Assembly: GCA_013391385.1 (NCBI GenBank) | Contig: JACBFI010000002.1 | Location: forward strand, 124,001-188,000 | Direction of reading: 5' to 3' | Length of the DNA: 64,000 nucleotides | DNA from: Sediminibacterium sp. Gen4 | Lineage (GTDB): Bacteria; Bacteroidota; Bacteroidia; Chitinophagales; Chitinophagaceae | Part shown: positions 36,808 to 45,883 of the stretch, one piece after another | How positions within the stretch are numbered: the stretch's first letter is position 1 | How the letters are laid out: every line of letters starts with the position of its first letter | The notes under the pieces: generated by a model | Databases searched by the model: none | Told to the model about the DNA's origin: nothing | Seen by the model: only the letters and a program-made list of their open reading frames with translations | Made by a program: the position numbers and the translations under genes

Positions 36808-38226
36808 TTATTCAACGGCCTCCAAGTTCAGTTCTTTCCCCTTTTCTAACATAAATTTTTTTGCCGCTTCATATTCATTAGGAATAACCCCATCCAATAT
36901 GGCTTCACGTATGGCATCTTTGATGATGCCTACTTGTCTGCCCGGAGTTAACCCAAATGTTGTCATGATCATTTCCCCGGTGATAGGTGGTTGCCAGTTT
37001 CGAATACGATCCGCATCCTCCACTTCCAACAACCGCTCTTTTACCAGTTCAAAATTTTGGAGATACCTTTTTACCTTATGCTTGTTTTTACTGGTGATAT
37101 CAGCAGAACACAGCATCATTAAAGCATCAATATCTTCACCCGCATCAAACAACAATCTTCTTATCGCACTATCGGTGATATTTTCTTTTGTAAGACTGAT
37201 AGGTCGCAAATGCAGCAATACCAATTGCTGTACCTGTTTCATCTTTTCATTCAACGGCAGCTTCAATTTCGTGAAGATTTTAGGAACCATTCTAGCGCCT
37301 ACTACTTCATGTCCATGAAAAGTGAAACCATGACCTTCTTCAAATCTTTTAGTAGCAGGCTTTCCAATATCATGCAAAAGCGCTGCCCATCTCAACCATA
37401 GATCATCAGTTGATGCTGCCATATTATCCAACACCTGCAGGGTATGATAGAAATTATCTTTATGACCCAACCCATCAATATACTCAGCTCCATGAAGATC
37501 TACCATTTGAGGAAAAATCTTGTGTAACAACCCTGTTTTGAATAAAAGATCCCATCCAACCGAAGGCTTTTCGCAGAGCATGATCTTATTCAACTCATCG
37601 GTAATCCGTTCTTGGGAAACAATACTGATGCGATGTACATTGGCAGTGATAGCAGCCAATGTTTCTGGTACAATGGTATAGTTGAGTTGTGCCGCAAATC
37701 GAATCGCCCTCATCATGCGCAAAGGATCATCACTGAATGTTTGTGAAGGTTCCAATGGCGTTACAATGATCTTATCCTGAATGGCCTTAATGCCGTTAAA
37801 TGGATCGATGAGTGAACCATAATCCACTGCATTCAAACTGATAGCCATTGCATTGATGGTAAAATCACGTCTATTTTGATCATCTTCAATGGTTCCCGGA
37901 GCTACTTCAGGTTTGCGACTATTTTGCGCATAACTTTCTTTGCGTGCACCCACAAACTCAATTTCCAAATCATCGATTTTGATCTGCGCTGTTCCGAAAT
38001 TTTTGAAAAAGGAAACATAAGGTTTGGGATGAAATGCCTCAGCAACTTTATGAGCGAGGCTGATACCATCCCCAATACAAACAATATCAATATCCTTGGT
38101 AGCACGCCCAATGATTTTATCACGCACAAAACCGCCTATCAGGTAACAGGGCATATTAAGCGATGCCGCTGCTTTTCCTATCTGCTGAAAAATAAGTGCT
38201 TCTTTATCGGTACAAACAATATCCAT
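36808..38226 (-). CDS. cca: CCA tRNA nucleotidyltransferase with HD domain
   Basis: 472 residues from ATG 38226 (a TTG three codons earlier is less likely). The nucleotidyltransferase head has [22 protein letters not shown] (the GG and DxD motifs) and [11 protein letters not shown]. Next is the RNA-binding/neck region ([16 protein letters not shown]) and an HD domain with [15 protein letters not shown]. It adds or repairs the tRNA 3' CCA. This fits the tRNA-Leu gene at 49860, which has no encoded CCA. Confidence 0.94.
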   Translation of the reverse strand: MDIVCTDKEALIFQQIGKAAASLNMPCYLIGGFVRDKIIGRATKDIDIVCIGDGISLAHKVAEAFHPKPYVSFFKNFGTAQIKIDDLEIEFVGARKESYAQNSRKPEVAPGTIEDDQNRRDFTINAMAISLNAVDYGSLIDPFNGIKAIQDKIIVTPLEPSQTFSDDPLRMMRAIRFAAQLNYTIVPETLAAITANVHRISIVSQERITDELNKIMLCEKPSVGWDLLFKTGLLHKIFPQMVDLHGAEYIDGLGHKDNFYHTLQVLDNMAASTDDLWLRWAALLHDIGKPATKRFEEGHGFTFHGHEVVGARMVPKIFTKLKLPLNEKMKQVQQLVLLHLRPISLTKENITDSAIRRLLFDAGEDIDALMMLCSADITSKNKHKVKRYLQNFELVKERLLEVEDADRIRNWQPPITGEMIMTTFGLTPGRQVGIIKDAIREAILDGVIPNEYEAAKKFMLEKGKELNLEAVE

Positions 38227-38257
38227 GCGGGGCAAAGGTAACTTGTTTCCTTGTTTA

Positions 38258-39253
38258 TCAGGAACTGAGACTATTCAATAACTGTTCAGTTTGGATCGAA
38301 CGGGCACACTTGAAATGTTTTTCCGGACAAGTTTGATGTCCATGTAATCCGCAAGGTCTACAGGAAAGACTTTCTATCGTCTCAATAATATGGCTATCAT
38401 CAGAAAGTGGACCATAACCAAACCCCGGTATTGTTGAGCAATATACCGCCGTTACAGGTGCATTCATGGCAGAAGCGAAATGCATGGGTGCTGAATCATT
38501 GACATAACTCATGACTGCATTTTTCATCAAAGCAGCTGATTCTAGAAAAGACAATTGTCCACTAAGATCGGTTGCTTTATTTCCAGATTGTATCCGTATT
38601 TGGTCACAAAGGTTTTTATCACCGGGTGCTCCGAGTAAATAAATGGTATAGCTCTCCGGGAGTTGCCGAATCAAGTCCACCCACTGATCTGCAGGATATT
38701 GTTTCGTGAACCACACAGATGCCGGTGCAATACAGATATAAGGTCTGGTCTGATACATCTTTACTTTTTCAAAAGCTTTAGCTGTGGGATACAAAACAGG
38801 TTTAGCAGGATGCTCATCTGTAAATGAAAGGATCAATGCATGATTTCTTTGGATTTCATGATGGTCATCAGCTCGCCCAGAGAAATGATGAGGAATGATA
38901 TCCGTGAAGAAAAAACGAAAGGGATTTTTATCAAACCCTATTTTCCTGGAAGCACCGGAAAAAGCAGTCAGGAAACCGGTAGCGAAATAACGTTGAACAT
39001 TGATGACGATGTCATATCTATTTTGTCTGATCGTTTTCAATAATTGAAAAAGATGCCGATACTTAGCAGACTTTTTATTCCAGATCAATACCTCGTGTAA
39101 AAAAGGATGTCCATCAAATAGTGATTCATTCCCTTTTCTTACCAAAATATCCAATGCTGCATCAGGATAATGTTGATGAAGCTTTTCCAATAAACCGGTG
39201 GCCAGTACCACATCGCCAATAAAAGCAGTTTGAATAACCAGAATACGCTGCAT
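38258..39253 (-). CDS. Glycosyltransferase family 9 (heptosyltransferase-like)
   Basis: 331 residues. N-terminal GT-B domain starts [20 protein letters not shown], followed by [19 protein letters not shown]. The C-terminal nucleotide-sugar domain has [35 protein letters not shown] and the heptosyltransferase signature [20 protein letters not shown]. Such enzymes add heptose or related sugars to the LPS inner core at the cytoplasmic face. With kdsA (13683) it indicates a Kdo-containing LPS core. It ends 31 bp upstream of the cca start on the same strand. Confidence 0.88.
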   Translation of the reverse strand: MQRILVIQTAFIGDVVLATGLLEKLHQHYPDAALDILVRKGNESLFDGHPFLHEVLIWNKKSAKYRHLFQLLKTIRQNRYDIVINVQRYFATGFLTAFSGASRKIGFDKNPFRFFFTDIIPHHFSGRADDHHEIQRNHALILSFTDEHPAKPVLYPTAKAFEKVKMYQTRPYICIAPASVWFTKQYPADQWVDLIRQLPESYTIYLLGAPGDKNLCDQIRIQSGNKATDLSGQLSFLESAALMKNAVMSYVNDSAPMHFASAMNAPVTAVYCSTIPGFGYGPLSDDSHIIETIESLSCRPCGLHGHQTCPEKHFKCARSIQTEQLLNSLSS

Positions 39254-39290
39254 GACACAAAGCTAATACAAAGGAACTTGCGTAGATAGT

Positions 39291-39506
39291 TTACTCGTAT
39301 TCGAGTTCATTGCTGAAGAATTCCCAGTCGAACAATAAGTAGGTAGAAATAAGTTGTCTAAGCCCCCTTCTTTTTCTTCTTTCTGAAACCTTGGTCTGAT
39401 CGAATTTAGCAGAGCTAATGGCATGACGCTCTAGCCCCAGATTGAGGATGGCCTGTAGAAAGGGCTGCATTTTCTCATTAGGAACATCTAGTATTACGCG
39501 TGCCAT
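39291..39506 (-). CDS. Small uncharacterised basic protein
   Basis: 71 residues: MARVILDVPNEKMQPFLQAI, a possible strand-helix start, then a Lys/Arg-rich centre (KVSERRKRRGLRQL) and an acidic aromatic C-terminus (DWEFFSNELEYE). No signal peptide or membrane segment. The N-terminal 'V-L-V-P' strand could suggest a small dimeric fold, but I recognise no family. It lies 37 bp upstream of the glycosyltransferase on the same strand, after a 151-bp AT-rich spacer. Confidence 0.6.
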   Translation of the reverse strand: MARVILDVPNEKMQPFLQAILNLGLERHAISSAKFDQTKVSERRKRRGLRQLISTYLLFDWEFFSNELEYE

Positions 39507-39657
39507 AGTTTTTGCTTACTTTAAGTTTGCATTTTATTACAAGAAAAGCAATTAAAAGTTCAACAAACTTTTTGCCAAAAACACTCAAAAACAAGCTAAA
39601 ATGCTCAATTACAGCTAATTAACAAATTTTGTGATTTTCACACAGGTTTATGCACAA

Positions 39658-40236
39658 TTAGGAGCGAATGATGATCAATTCGCCATTTTTATCCCATCGT
39701 ACCACTGAAGAGGGTTTATAATAGTTATCATCTGATTGTCGGTAACGAACCACATAATCCACCCCTTCTTTGATCAAGGGATCGATATCCTGAAAGGATC
39801 TGGGCGCCGGATAACCTGAAAGATTTGCAGAAGTGCTGACAATCGGCTTCCTAAACCGCTTGATCAGGTGTTTACAAAATGAGTCTGAAGTGATGCGTAT
39901 GGCAACCGATCTATCATCTGCCAATAATTGATCTGCAAGTCCCACCCCACCTTCATACACCACCGTAATCGGTTTACTCACCCCTTTGATGTAATCAAAT
40001 ACCTGTAAATCGGGTTGTGTAACATACTGAAGTATTTCTCGCTCATCTGCCATCAAAATCACCATCGGCTTATGATCCGGACGTTGTTTTAACCGATAGA
40101 TCTTTTCTACAGCCATTTCATTGGTAGCATCACATCCTATTCCCCAAATGGTATCCGTGGGATAGAGGATGAGTCCACCTGCATCCAGTATCTCTAAACA
40201 AGCATCAATATCATGTTGAAATGGCAGCATTGTCAT
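39658..40236 (-). CDS. Sua5/YciO/YrdC-type threonylcarbamoyl-AMP synthase
   Basis: 192 residues from ATG 40236 (ATG 40230 also possible; the TTG at 40248 is not needed). Family motifs: GGLILYPTDTIWGIGCDATN, RLKQRPDHKPMVILMAD, DRSVAIRI and PIVSTSANLSGYPAPRSFQDI. The single YrdC domain makes threonylcarbamoyl-adenylate from Thr, bicarbonate and ATP for t6A37 of tRNAs. A YciO-like paralogue role cannot be excluded. It is divergent from dapD. Confidence 0.9.
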   Translation of the reverse strand: MTMLPFQHDIDACLEILDAGGLILYPTDTIWGIGCDATNEMAVEKIYRLKQRPDHKPMVILMADEREILQYVTQPDLQVFDYIKGVSKPITVVYEGGVGLADQLLADDRSVAIRITSDSFCKHLIKRFRKPIVSTSANLSGYPAPRSFQDIDPLIKEGVDYVVRYRQSDDNYYKPSSVVRWDKNGELIIIRS

Positions 40237-40295
40237 TGCAATGTACAAATTGTGCCCAATATGACTTTCAAGCCCTATACTTTCTCACGAACCTG

Positions 40296-40303
40296 TATGT
40301 TTG
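40296..40303 (+). promoter_or_regulatory. Candidate -7 promoter element of dapD
   Basis: TATGTTTG matches TAnnTTTG exactly and lies 15 bp before the dapD ATG, which would give a very short leader of about 6-10 nt. Confidence 0.5.
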
Positions 40304-40318
40304 CAAAAATTTTAGGTA

Positions 40319-41131
40319 ATGGAACTGAAAAAACTCATTGAAGAAGCCTGGTCGAACAGGGAGTTATTACAAAACAGCACATATAGTGATGCGGTGAGAG
40401 CCGTCATTGAAGAGGTAGACAAGGGAAGATTAAGAGTGGCATCACCGGAACAAGAGAAATGGGTGGTGAATGAATGGGTAAAGCAAGCCATTTTAATGTA
40501 TTTCGGTATCCAACAAATGCAAACCTGGACACTGCCGCCGTTTGAATTCTATGATAAAATGTTGCTGAAAAGCAATTATAAAGAATTGGGTGTGAGAGCC
40601 GTTCCGCATGCTGTTGCACGATATGGTGCGTATGTGGCTCGTAATGTGGTATTGATGCCCAGTTACGTCAATATTGGAGCTTATGTAGATGAAGGTTCAA
40701 TGGTAGATACTTGGGCAACAGTAGGTAGTTGTGCGCAAATAGGTAAAGGTGTACACTTGAGCGGTGGTGTAGGCATTGGTGGTGTATTGGAACCATTACA
40801 GGCTAGTCCGGTAATCATTGAAGACGGTTGCTTTATCGGCAGTAGATGTATTGTAGTAGAAGGTGTGATTGTTGAGAAAGAAGCGGTTTTAGGTGCCAAT
40901 GTGGTACTCACACAATCCACTAAAATCATCGATGTAAGCGGCAATGAACCTATTGAATACAAAGGAAGGGTTCCTGCCAGAAGTGTGGTTATCCCGGGCA
41001 GCTATACCAAGAAATTCAATGCCGGCGAATACCAAGTAAGCTGCGCACTCATCATCGGACAACGCAAAGCCAGCACAGATTTAAAAACAAGTTTGAATGA
41101 TGCGTTGAGAGATTTTAATGTGAGTGTTTAG
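40319..41131 (+). CDS. dapD: 2,3,4,5-tetrahydropyridine-2,6-dicarboxylate N-succinyltransferase
   Basis: 270 residues. N-terminal helical domain (MELKKLIEEAWSNRELLQ) then a left-handed beta-helix: MPSYVNIGAYVDEGSMVDTW, VGSCAQIGKGVHLSGGVGIG, VIIEDGCFIGSRCIVVEG, KEAVLGANVVLTQSTKI. C-terminal strand SCALIIGQRKAS. It transfers succinyl from succinyl-CoA to tetrahydrodipicolinate in the succinylase branch of lysine/DAP synthesis, downstream of dapB (10385). The stop codon is inside the first heptamer of repeat F. Confidence 0.95.
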   Translation: MELKKLIEEAWSNRELLQNSTYSDAVRAVIEEVDKGRLRVASPEQEKWVVNEWVKQAILMYFGIQQMQTWTLPPFEFYDKMLLKSNYKELGVRAVPHAVARYGAYVARNVVLMPSYVNIGAYVDEGSMVDTWATVGSCAQIGKGVHLSGGVGIGGVLEPLQASPVIIEDGCFIGSRCIVVEGVIVEKEAVLGANVVLTQSTKIIDVSGNEPIEYKGRVPARSVVIPGSYTKKFNAGEYQVSCALIIGQRKASTDLKTSLNDALRDFNVSV

Positions 41132-41209
41132 TCCTTAGCCAATAGCAAATGGGTTATAGCGTATCGAAGTAAAGATTTGCTATCAACCATATGCTATAAC
41201 CCATTTGCA
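41130..41209. repeat. Heptamer-periodic inverted repeat, site F
   Basis: Left arm 41130-41164 (agtcctt, agccaat, agcaaat, gggttat, agcgtat), right arm 41175-41209 (atttgct, atcaacc, atatgct, ataaccc, atttgca). Segments 41144-41164 and 41189-41209 are inverted matches at 19 of 21 positions. The left arm starts in the TAG of dapD and the right arm ends 5 bp before the GTG start of the EamA gene. Confidence 0.87.
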
Positions 41210-41214
41210 AAAAA

Positions 41215-42144
41215 GTGAACCCATCATCCTCCAAAATCAACACCCTCGGTTTCCTCATCACCATCGGTGGTGCTATCTTCTTTTCTACGAAAGCCATTTT
41301 TGTTAAGTTGGCTTTTCAGGATACCAAAGTGGATGCGGTGACTTTGTTGTGTTTGCGAATGCTCTTCTCGCTACCCTTTTATATCGGTGCCGCATGGATT
41401 GCGCATAGAAAAGAGGGTGTGGTTAAACTTACGCGAAAGCAATGGGGATGGGTATTGACCATGGGTATATTCGGCTATTACTTGAGTAGTCTATTTGATT
41501 TCATCGGACTGCAATATGTATCAGCAGGCTTAGAGCGATTGATTCTTTTTCTATATCCCACATTTGCAGTGCTGATCAATACTTTTTACTTCAAAACAAA
41601 ACTGAGTCGCATACAGGTATTGGCATTGCTATTAACGTATATAGGTATTGGAACTGCTTATTGGGGTGAGATCAGATCAGCACAATATGGACCTCAATTC
41701 TTCTATGGATCATTCATGATCTTTTTATGTGCTGTCACTTATTCATTTTATTTGGTGGGTACTGGTAGACTCGTAAACGCAGTTGGCGCCACCCGATATA
41801 CGGCTTATGCTATGCTGGCTGCCAGTGCCGGCATTTTCACACACTTCCTGCTCACACATCCTGTTCAGAATGTGGTTATGACTTCATCATTGGCAGGTTA
41901 TGGAATCGCACTTGCCATTATTGCCACTGTTTTGCCTTCATTTATGATGAGTGTTGGCATGAAAAAAATAGGTAGTAATAATGTGGCTATTATTACCAGC
42001 ATCGGTCCCGTATCCACTATTCTACAAGCCCATTTTTTCTTAGGTGAAACCATCATACCTGAGCAAATATTGGGTACCGCATTGGTAATTGTAGGTGTTA
42101 TACTCATTGGATGGCAATCAAAAATTGCTACTGAACCCAGTTGA
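41215..42144 (+). CDS. EamA-family (DMT) transporter
   Basis: 309 residues with a GTG start just after repeat F. Ten hydrophobic segments in two EamA halves: first begins FLITIGGAIFFSTKAIFVKLAF and includes GLQYVSAGLERLILFLYPTF; second begins QFFYGSFMIFLCAVTYSFYLVG and ends GTALVIVGVILIGWQS. These inner-membrane carriers export or import metabolites such as amino acids; the substrate is unknown. It may be cotranscribed with dapD through the hairpin, which would fit an amino-acid-related role, as inference. Confidence 0.87.
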   Translation: MNPSSSKINTLGFLITIGGAIFFSTKAIFVKLAFQDTKVDAVTLLCLRMLFSLPFYIGAAWIAHRKEGVVKLTRKQWGWVLTMGIFGYYLSSLFDFIGLQYVSAGLERLILFLYPTFAVLINTFYFKTKLSRIQVLALLLTYIGIGTAYWGEIRSAQYGPQFFYGSFMIFLCAVTYSFYLVGTGRLVNAVGATRYTAYAMLAASAGIFTHFLLTHPVQNVVMTSSLAGYGIALAIIATVLPSFMMSVGMKKIGSNNVAIITSIGPVSTILQAHFFLGETIIPEQILGTALVIVGVILIGWQSKIATEPS

Positions 42145-42261
42145 TCTTCCTTATTTTTTACCGACATTTTCCCGCCACTTACCGCCCCCTCACCCCTTAT
42201 TACCTATTTCCACTTTTGCAAGGATTATGGCAGCATTAGTTTCGTACTAAATATTCATGGT

Positions 42262-43020
42262 ATGAAAAATAATGGTTACGATATCAGAAACTATAACGAC
42301 AGATTTTTTACCGGTGTGGTTATGATCATAGTAGGTGGTGCTATCCTTTTGAAAAGATTGGGCGTACCATTTCCGGGTTGGCTCTATGACTGGTCAGCAA
42401 TTGTAATTTTGATTGGCCTGATCTCAGGTATCAAAGTAAGGTTTAAAGGTGTATCATGGCTCATCTTTATAGCGATCGGTGCATTCTTTATGCTCGATGA
42501 GGTTGTTAAAGACAAAAATATTCGTCCGTATATCTGGCCTGTCCTCATAATAGGTATCGGACTCATTTTATTATTCAGACCTAAAAGAAAAACCATCAAT
42601 ATTCAAGATGTAGAAGAGGGTTTAGCTCCCACCATCATAGAAACAAAGCCCTATGATACGGAAGTAAATACTGCAATAGATGATTATATTGACTGCACCT
42701 CTGTTTTTGGAGAAGTGAAGAAGATGGTTACATCAAAAAGTTTCAAAGGCGGAGAGATCGTATGTTTCATGGGAGGTTCTCAAATCAATCTTACACAGGC
42801 AGATATACATGGACCCATTTTTTTAGAAGTGACGATTGTATTTGGAGGCACTAAAATAGTGGTACCCCCTAATTGGGAAGTAAGATCTGAATCTGTAGCT
42901 GTGTTTGCGGGTATTGAAGACAAAAGAAATTTACTGCCCGGCAGCAGATTCGACCCTAATAAAGTACTGATCATAAAAGGCACTTCCGTATTTGGTGGCA
43001 TTGAGATCAAAAGTTTTTAA
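42262..43020 (+). CDS. LiaF-like membrane protein (DUF5668 plus cell-wall-active antibiotics response domain)
   Basis: 252 residues. N-terminal four hydrophobic segments (FFTGVVMIIVGGAILLKRLG; WSAIVILIGLISGI; WLIFIAIGAFFML; YIWPVLIIGIGLILLF) match the DUF5668/LiaF transmembrane module. The C-terminal 110 residues form the LiaF-type beta-helix: CTSVFGEVKKMVTSKSFKGG, FMGGSQINLTQADIHGP and VFGGTKIVVPPNWEV. LiaF proteins inhibit an associated kinase in Firmicutes. Here it starts a four-gene group with DUF4288, a LytS kinase and a LytTR regulator. Confidence 0.85.
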   Translation: MKNNGYDIRNYNDRFFTGVVMIIVGGAILLKRLGVPFPGWLYDWSAIVILIGLISGIKVRFKGVSWLIFIAIGAFFMLDEVVKDKNIRPYIWPVLIIGIGLILLFRPKRKTINIQDVEEGLAPTIIETKPYDTEVNTAIDDYIDCTSVFGEVKKMVTSKSFKGGEIVCFMGGSQINLTQADIHGPIFLEVTIVFGGTKIVVPPNWEVRSESVAVFAGIEDKRNLLPGSRFDPNKVLIIKGTSVFGGIEIKSF

Positions 43021-43038
43021 ACCTAACCTCTTTCAATC

Positions 43039-43398
43039 ATGGAATGGTATCTTGCCAAACTCGTGTATCGCTTTGAGCCAACAACAGCCAATGATGCAGT
43101 TCATTTTGAAGAACAGATCAGATTGGTGGAGGCTGAAGATGAATTACATGCTTTCCACAGAGCACAGCAAATAGGTAGTCAGGAAGAATGTCATCTGGAA
43201 TATGAAAATGGGGTGCCTATTCACTGGTATTTTATGGATGTTACAGAGCTCTTGAAGTTGCATAGCATGATGGATGGTGCTGAGATATTATCCCAATCAC
43301 ACAAAACAACTGAACCGGAAGCGTTTCAGAAAAATATCAGGTTAAAAGCAGGATATTTGTTAGCCAACTGTACTGATCAATTCCTTCAATCCAGATAA
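43039..43398 (+). CDS. DUF4288 family protein
   Basis: 119 residues. The N-terminus MEWYLAKLVYRF, followed by HFEEQIRLVEAEDELHAFHRAQQIG and FMDVTELLKLHSMMDGAEI, is characteristic of DUF4288, a small cytoplasmic alpha/beta family of unknown role. It is tightly linked: 18 bp after the LiaF-like gene and 3 bp before the kinase gene, so it belongs to the same operon and may be an accessory of this signalling system. Confidence 0.82.
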   Translation: MEWYLAKLVYRFEPTTANDAVHFEEQIRLVEAEDELHAFHRAQQIGSQEECHLEYENGVPIHWYFMDVTELLKLHSMMDGAEILSQSHKTTEPEAFQKNIRLKAGYLLANCTDQFLQSR

Positions 43399-43401
43399 CG
43401 C

Positions 43402-44463
43402 ATGGTTACATCCATCACAAAAGGGCGAAGTTTCTATCTTGCTTTTACTTCCTGGTGGGTAGTGTGGACTGTCATTCATGTATGGGTTTTGGATGAATAC
43501 CAAATTAAACTATTTTCTGCCTTAACCGATGCGTTTATTTCTAATTTTTTGTTGGCTTCTTTCTGCTTACTTGTCGTTAATAACATGCAATACTATCTTC
43601 CTCGAAAAGAAAGGTATTGGTATATTCTTATTGTGAGTCTGGTATTGAGCAGTATGTATCTTTTTATCAGCAGATTGATTCTTCGTTTTATTTTCAAGGA
43701 AGATGACATGTACCTGAACTTACTCAAACAATCATTTTACATCAGGTATATCACCGGCTTTTTGATGATTGGTTGTATGTCAATGATCAGTTTGTTATGG
43801 TATACCCTCAAAGAGCAACAAGAAAATGAACAAAGAAAAGAGGAAGCAGAAAAAATTGCGAAAGATGCTGAGTTATTGAAACTCAGACAACAATTACAAC
43901 CGCATTTTTTATTCAATAGTTTGAACTCGATCAGTGCACTTGCAGGTAGCCAGCCCGAGAAAGCAAGACATATGATTCAACAATTATCAGATTTTTTACG
44001 CGGCACATTAAAAAAAGAAGAGCATCAATTGGTGAGTCTGCGTGAAGAGATACATCATTTACAATTGTACCTTGATATTGAGAAAGTACGTTTTGGCCAT
44101 CGCTTACAAACAGTTTTAGAAATTGATGAAAAAGCAGCAGACATGCTAATTCCGGTTCTGTTGTTACAACCTGTTGTAGAGAACGCTATTAAATTCGGAT
44201 TGTACGACACAACGGAAGAAGTATTGATCCGTATTATAGCTACTACAAAAGATGATCAATTATTAGAGATAATGATACAAAATCCATTTGATCCTTTAAC
44301 CTCAGTTCATACACACGGTACCGGTTTCGGACTGGCTTCTATTGCCCGAAGATTGTATCTTATGTATGCACGTCAGGACCTGATCAGAACAGAAAAACAG
44401 GAACAATTATTTTCAACCTATATTATTATCCCACAGTTGAATCATGAAAGTAATCATCATTGA
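43402..44463 (+). CDS. LytS-type sensor histidine kinase
   Basis: 353 residues. Four membrane helices with no large extracytoplasmic domain (approx. 13-31, 46-62, 74-92, 115-135), a coiled coil (KEQQENEQRKEEAEKIAKDAE) and the His_kinase domain with His168 in LRQQLQPHFLFNSLNSISAL. The ATPase has VVENAIKFGLYDTTEE and GTGFGLASIARRL. This is an intramembrane-sensing kinase. Overlaps its LytTR regulator gene by 20 bp; forms an operon with the LiaF-like and DUF4288 genes. Confidence 0.93.
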   Translation: MVTSITKGRSFYLAFTSWWVVWTVIHVWVLDEYQIKLFSALTDAFISNFLLASFCLLVVNNMQYYLPRKERYWYILIVSLVLSSMYLFISRLILRFIFKEDDMYLNLLKQSFYIRYITGFLMIGCMSMISLLWYTLKEQQENEQRKEEAEKIAKDAELLKLRQQLQPHFLFNSLNSISALAGSQPEKARHMIQQLSDFLRGTLKKEEHQLVSLREEIHHLQLYLDIEKVRFGHRLQTVLEIDEKAADMLIPVLLLQPVVENAIKFGLYDTTEEVLIRIIATTKDDQLLEIMIQNPFDPLTSVHTHGTGFGLASIARRLYLMYARQDLIRTEKQEQLFSTYIIIPQLNHESNHH

Positions 44464-45181
44464 TGACGAGCCCCTCGCCAGAGGTATCGTAAAAGAATAT
44501 TTACAATCCTACCCTGATCTTCAGGTAGTACAGGAATGTGGTGACGGATTTGAAGGGGTAAAAGCCATTCAACAATACCAACCCGACCTGGTAATCCTTG
44601 ATATTCAAATGCCTAAAATCAATGGTTTTGAGATGCTGGAGCTGATTGAAAATCCGCCGGCTATTATTTTCGCAACCGCATTCGAAGAATTTGCGATCAA
44701 AGCATTTGAAACGCATGCTATTGATTATCTCTTGAAGCCATTTAGTAAAGAGAGATTCCAAAAAGCAATAGAAAAATGGAAACAGACTGAAAGTGGAACG
44801 CAGCAACATATAACCCATGAATTGATGGATGCTGCTGCTATATCACCTCAACAACAGCATCGAATTGTTTTGAAGGATAATGGAAAAATAAAAATCATTC
44901 CAACACAACAGGTACAATATTTTGAAGCGGCAGATGATTATGTGAAAATCCATACAGCAGATGGTGTTTTTCTAAAAAACAAGACCATGCAATTCTTCGA
45001 GCAGAAAATGGATACCGGTAATTTTGTGAGAATACATCGCTCTTACTTAGTCAATATACACCTGATTAGTAGAATAGAGCCCTATGAAAAAGATAGTCAT
45101 CTCGCCATTCTTAGTATTGGCGTTAGATTGCCGGTAAGTAAGACCGGATATGTAAAATTGAAAAATGTACTGGGGATTTAA
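44444..45181 (+). CDS. LytTR-family response regulator
   Basis: 245 residues. Receiver domain with IIDDEP at 5-10 and phosphoacceptor Asp53 (LVILDIQMPKING), Thr in FATAFEEFA and Lys in DYLLKPFSKERF. The C-terminal LytTR DNA-binding domain has QVQYFEAADDYVKIHTADGV and FVRIHRSYLVNIHLI. It binds short direct repeats in promoters. It is the last gene of the LiaF-like/DUF4288/LytS operon. The 9-bp space to the convergent response regulator leaves no room for a terminator. Confidence 0.94.
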   Translation: MKVIIIDDEPLARGIVKEYLQSYPDLQVVQECGDGFEGVKAIQQYQPDLVILDIQMPKINGFEMLELIENPPAIIFATAFEEFAIKAFETHAIDYLLKPFSKERFQKAIEKWKQTESGTQQHITHELMDAAAISPQQQHRIVLKDNGKIKIIPTQQVQYFEAADDYVKIHTADGVFLKNKTMQFFEQKMDTGNFVRIHRSYLVNIHLISRIEPYEKDSHLAILSIGVRLPVSKTGYVKLKNVLGI

Positions 45182-45189
45182 TCCAATGC

Positions 45190-45609
45190 TTAATTAGACC
45201 TGTCTTTGAAAGAAAATTTCTCGGCTGTTTCAACAATGATATCAGGAATACTGGAAAAGTCTTTGGCTTTATCTAAAAAATAATCAGCTCCTGCCTGCAT
45301 ACATTCATTTCTATAGCCGGATAGTGTATTGTTCGTGAGTATAACCACAATTGGGTCAATAGACTTATTAGCACGGATGTCTTTCAACATCTGCAAACCG
45401 TTTTTACCGGGTAGATTAATATCCAGAAAAATTAATGAGGGATTGTATGCTTCGATCCATTGATTCGCTTCTTCTGCACTGGTGGCTGTTCTTACTTCTT
45501 GTATCTGTTCCATGCCAGCCAATAAATGCTGAACACGTTGCAGAATAAATTCTGAATCGTCCACCAATAATATTTTCAGCATCTTCCCTATCATAACAGA
45601 TACAGACAT
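45190..45609 (-). CDS. Single-domain CheY-like response regulator
   Basis: 139 residues from ATG 45609; ATGs at 45594 and 45582 are also possible, the last giving MLKILLVDDSEFILQ, the commonest family start. Numbered from 45609, acidic pocket DD17-18 and phosphoacceptor Asp63 (LIFLDINLPGKNG), Thr in VILTNNT and Lys in DYFLDKAKDF. No output domain, so it acts by protein-protein contact or phosphorelay. The cognate kinase is not evident. A pair of hairpins lies directly upstream. Confidence 0.9.
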   Translation of the reverse strand: MSVSVMIGKMLKILLVDDSEFILQRVQHLLAGMEQIQEVRTATSAEEANQWIEAYNPSLIFLDINLPGKNGLQMLKDIRANKSIDPIVVILTNNTLSGYRNECMQAGADYFLDKAKDFSSIPDIIVETAEKFSFKDRSN

Positions 45610-45626
45610 GGTTCAAAAGTTTTAAA

Positions 45627-45674
45627 GAGCTTTGCAGGAAGATACCTGCAAAGCTCATACAGCTTGTGGCTGTA
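45627..45674. promoter_or_regulatory. Tandem hairpins upstream of the CheY-like gene
   Basis: First stem: perfect 12 bp, gagctttgcagg/cctgcaaagctc, loop aagata (45627-45656). Second: 6 bp, tacagc/gctgta, loop ttgtg (45658-45674), followed on the plus strand by TTTTT. They lie 18 bp from the 45609 start, so may form a structured leader of the minus-strand gene, or a plus-strand terminator that would stop transcription coming from the LytTR operon. Confidence 0.55.
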
Positions 45675-45883
45675 AGGTTTTTCCAGGACAATAAGTTAAT
45701 GTCAACCACAATAGGCGACAGTTTTGGATTTAGATAGGGATAGAGGAATTTTAAAAAGATAATCGGCTACTGGTGGGGGAAAGCTCGATCATACAAAGGA
45801 CAATCAATACATCTGTTCTTCCAATACCATGAACTGTGAAATCAATGTAGTGATTATACTACACAAAATCTGTTATTTCACGC

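Noticed and set aside
39630-39642. CRP-like palindrome TGTGATTTTCACA
   Set aside because: The half-sites are 3 bp apart, not the 6 bp of CRP/FNR sites, and such short AT-rich palindromes are common.
39648-39656. DnaA-box-like TTATGCACA in an AT-rich spacer
   Set aside because: It is a single match with no cluster of boxes, no dnaA gene and no origin-type repeats nearby. One box is expected by chance. The parAB genes at 7834 alone do not place an origin here.
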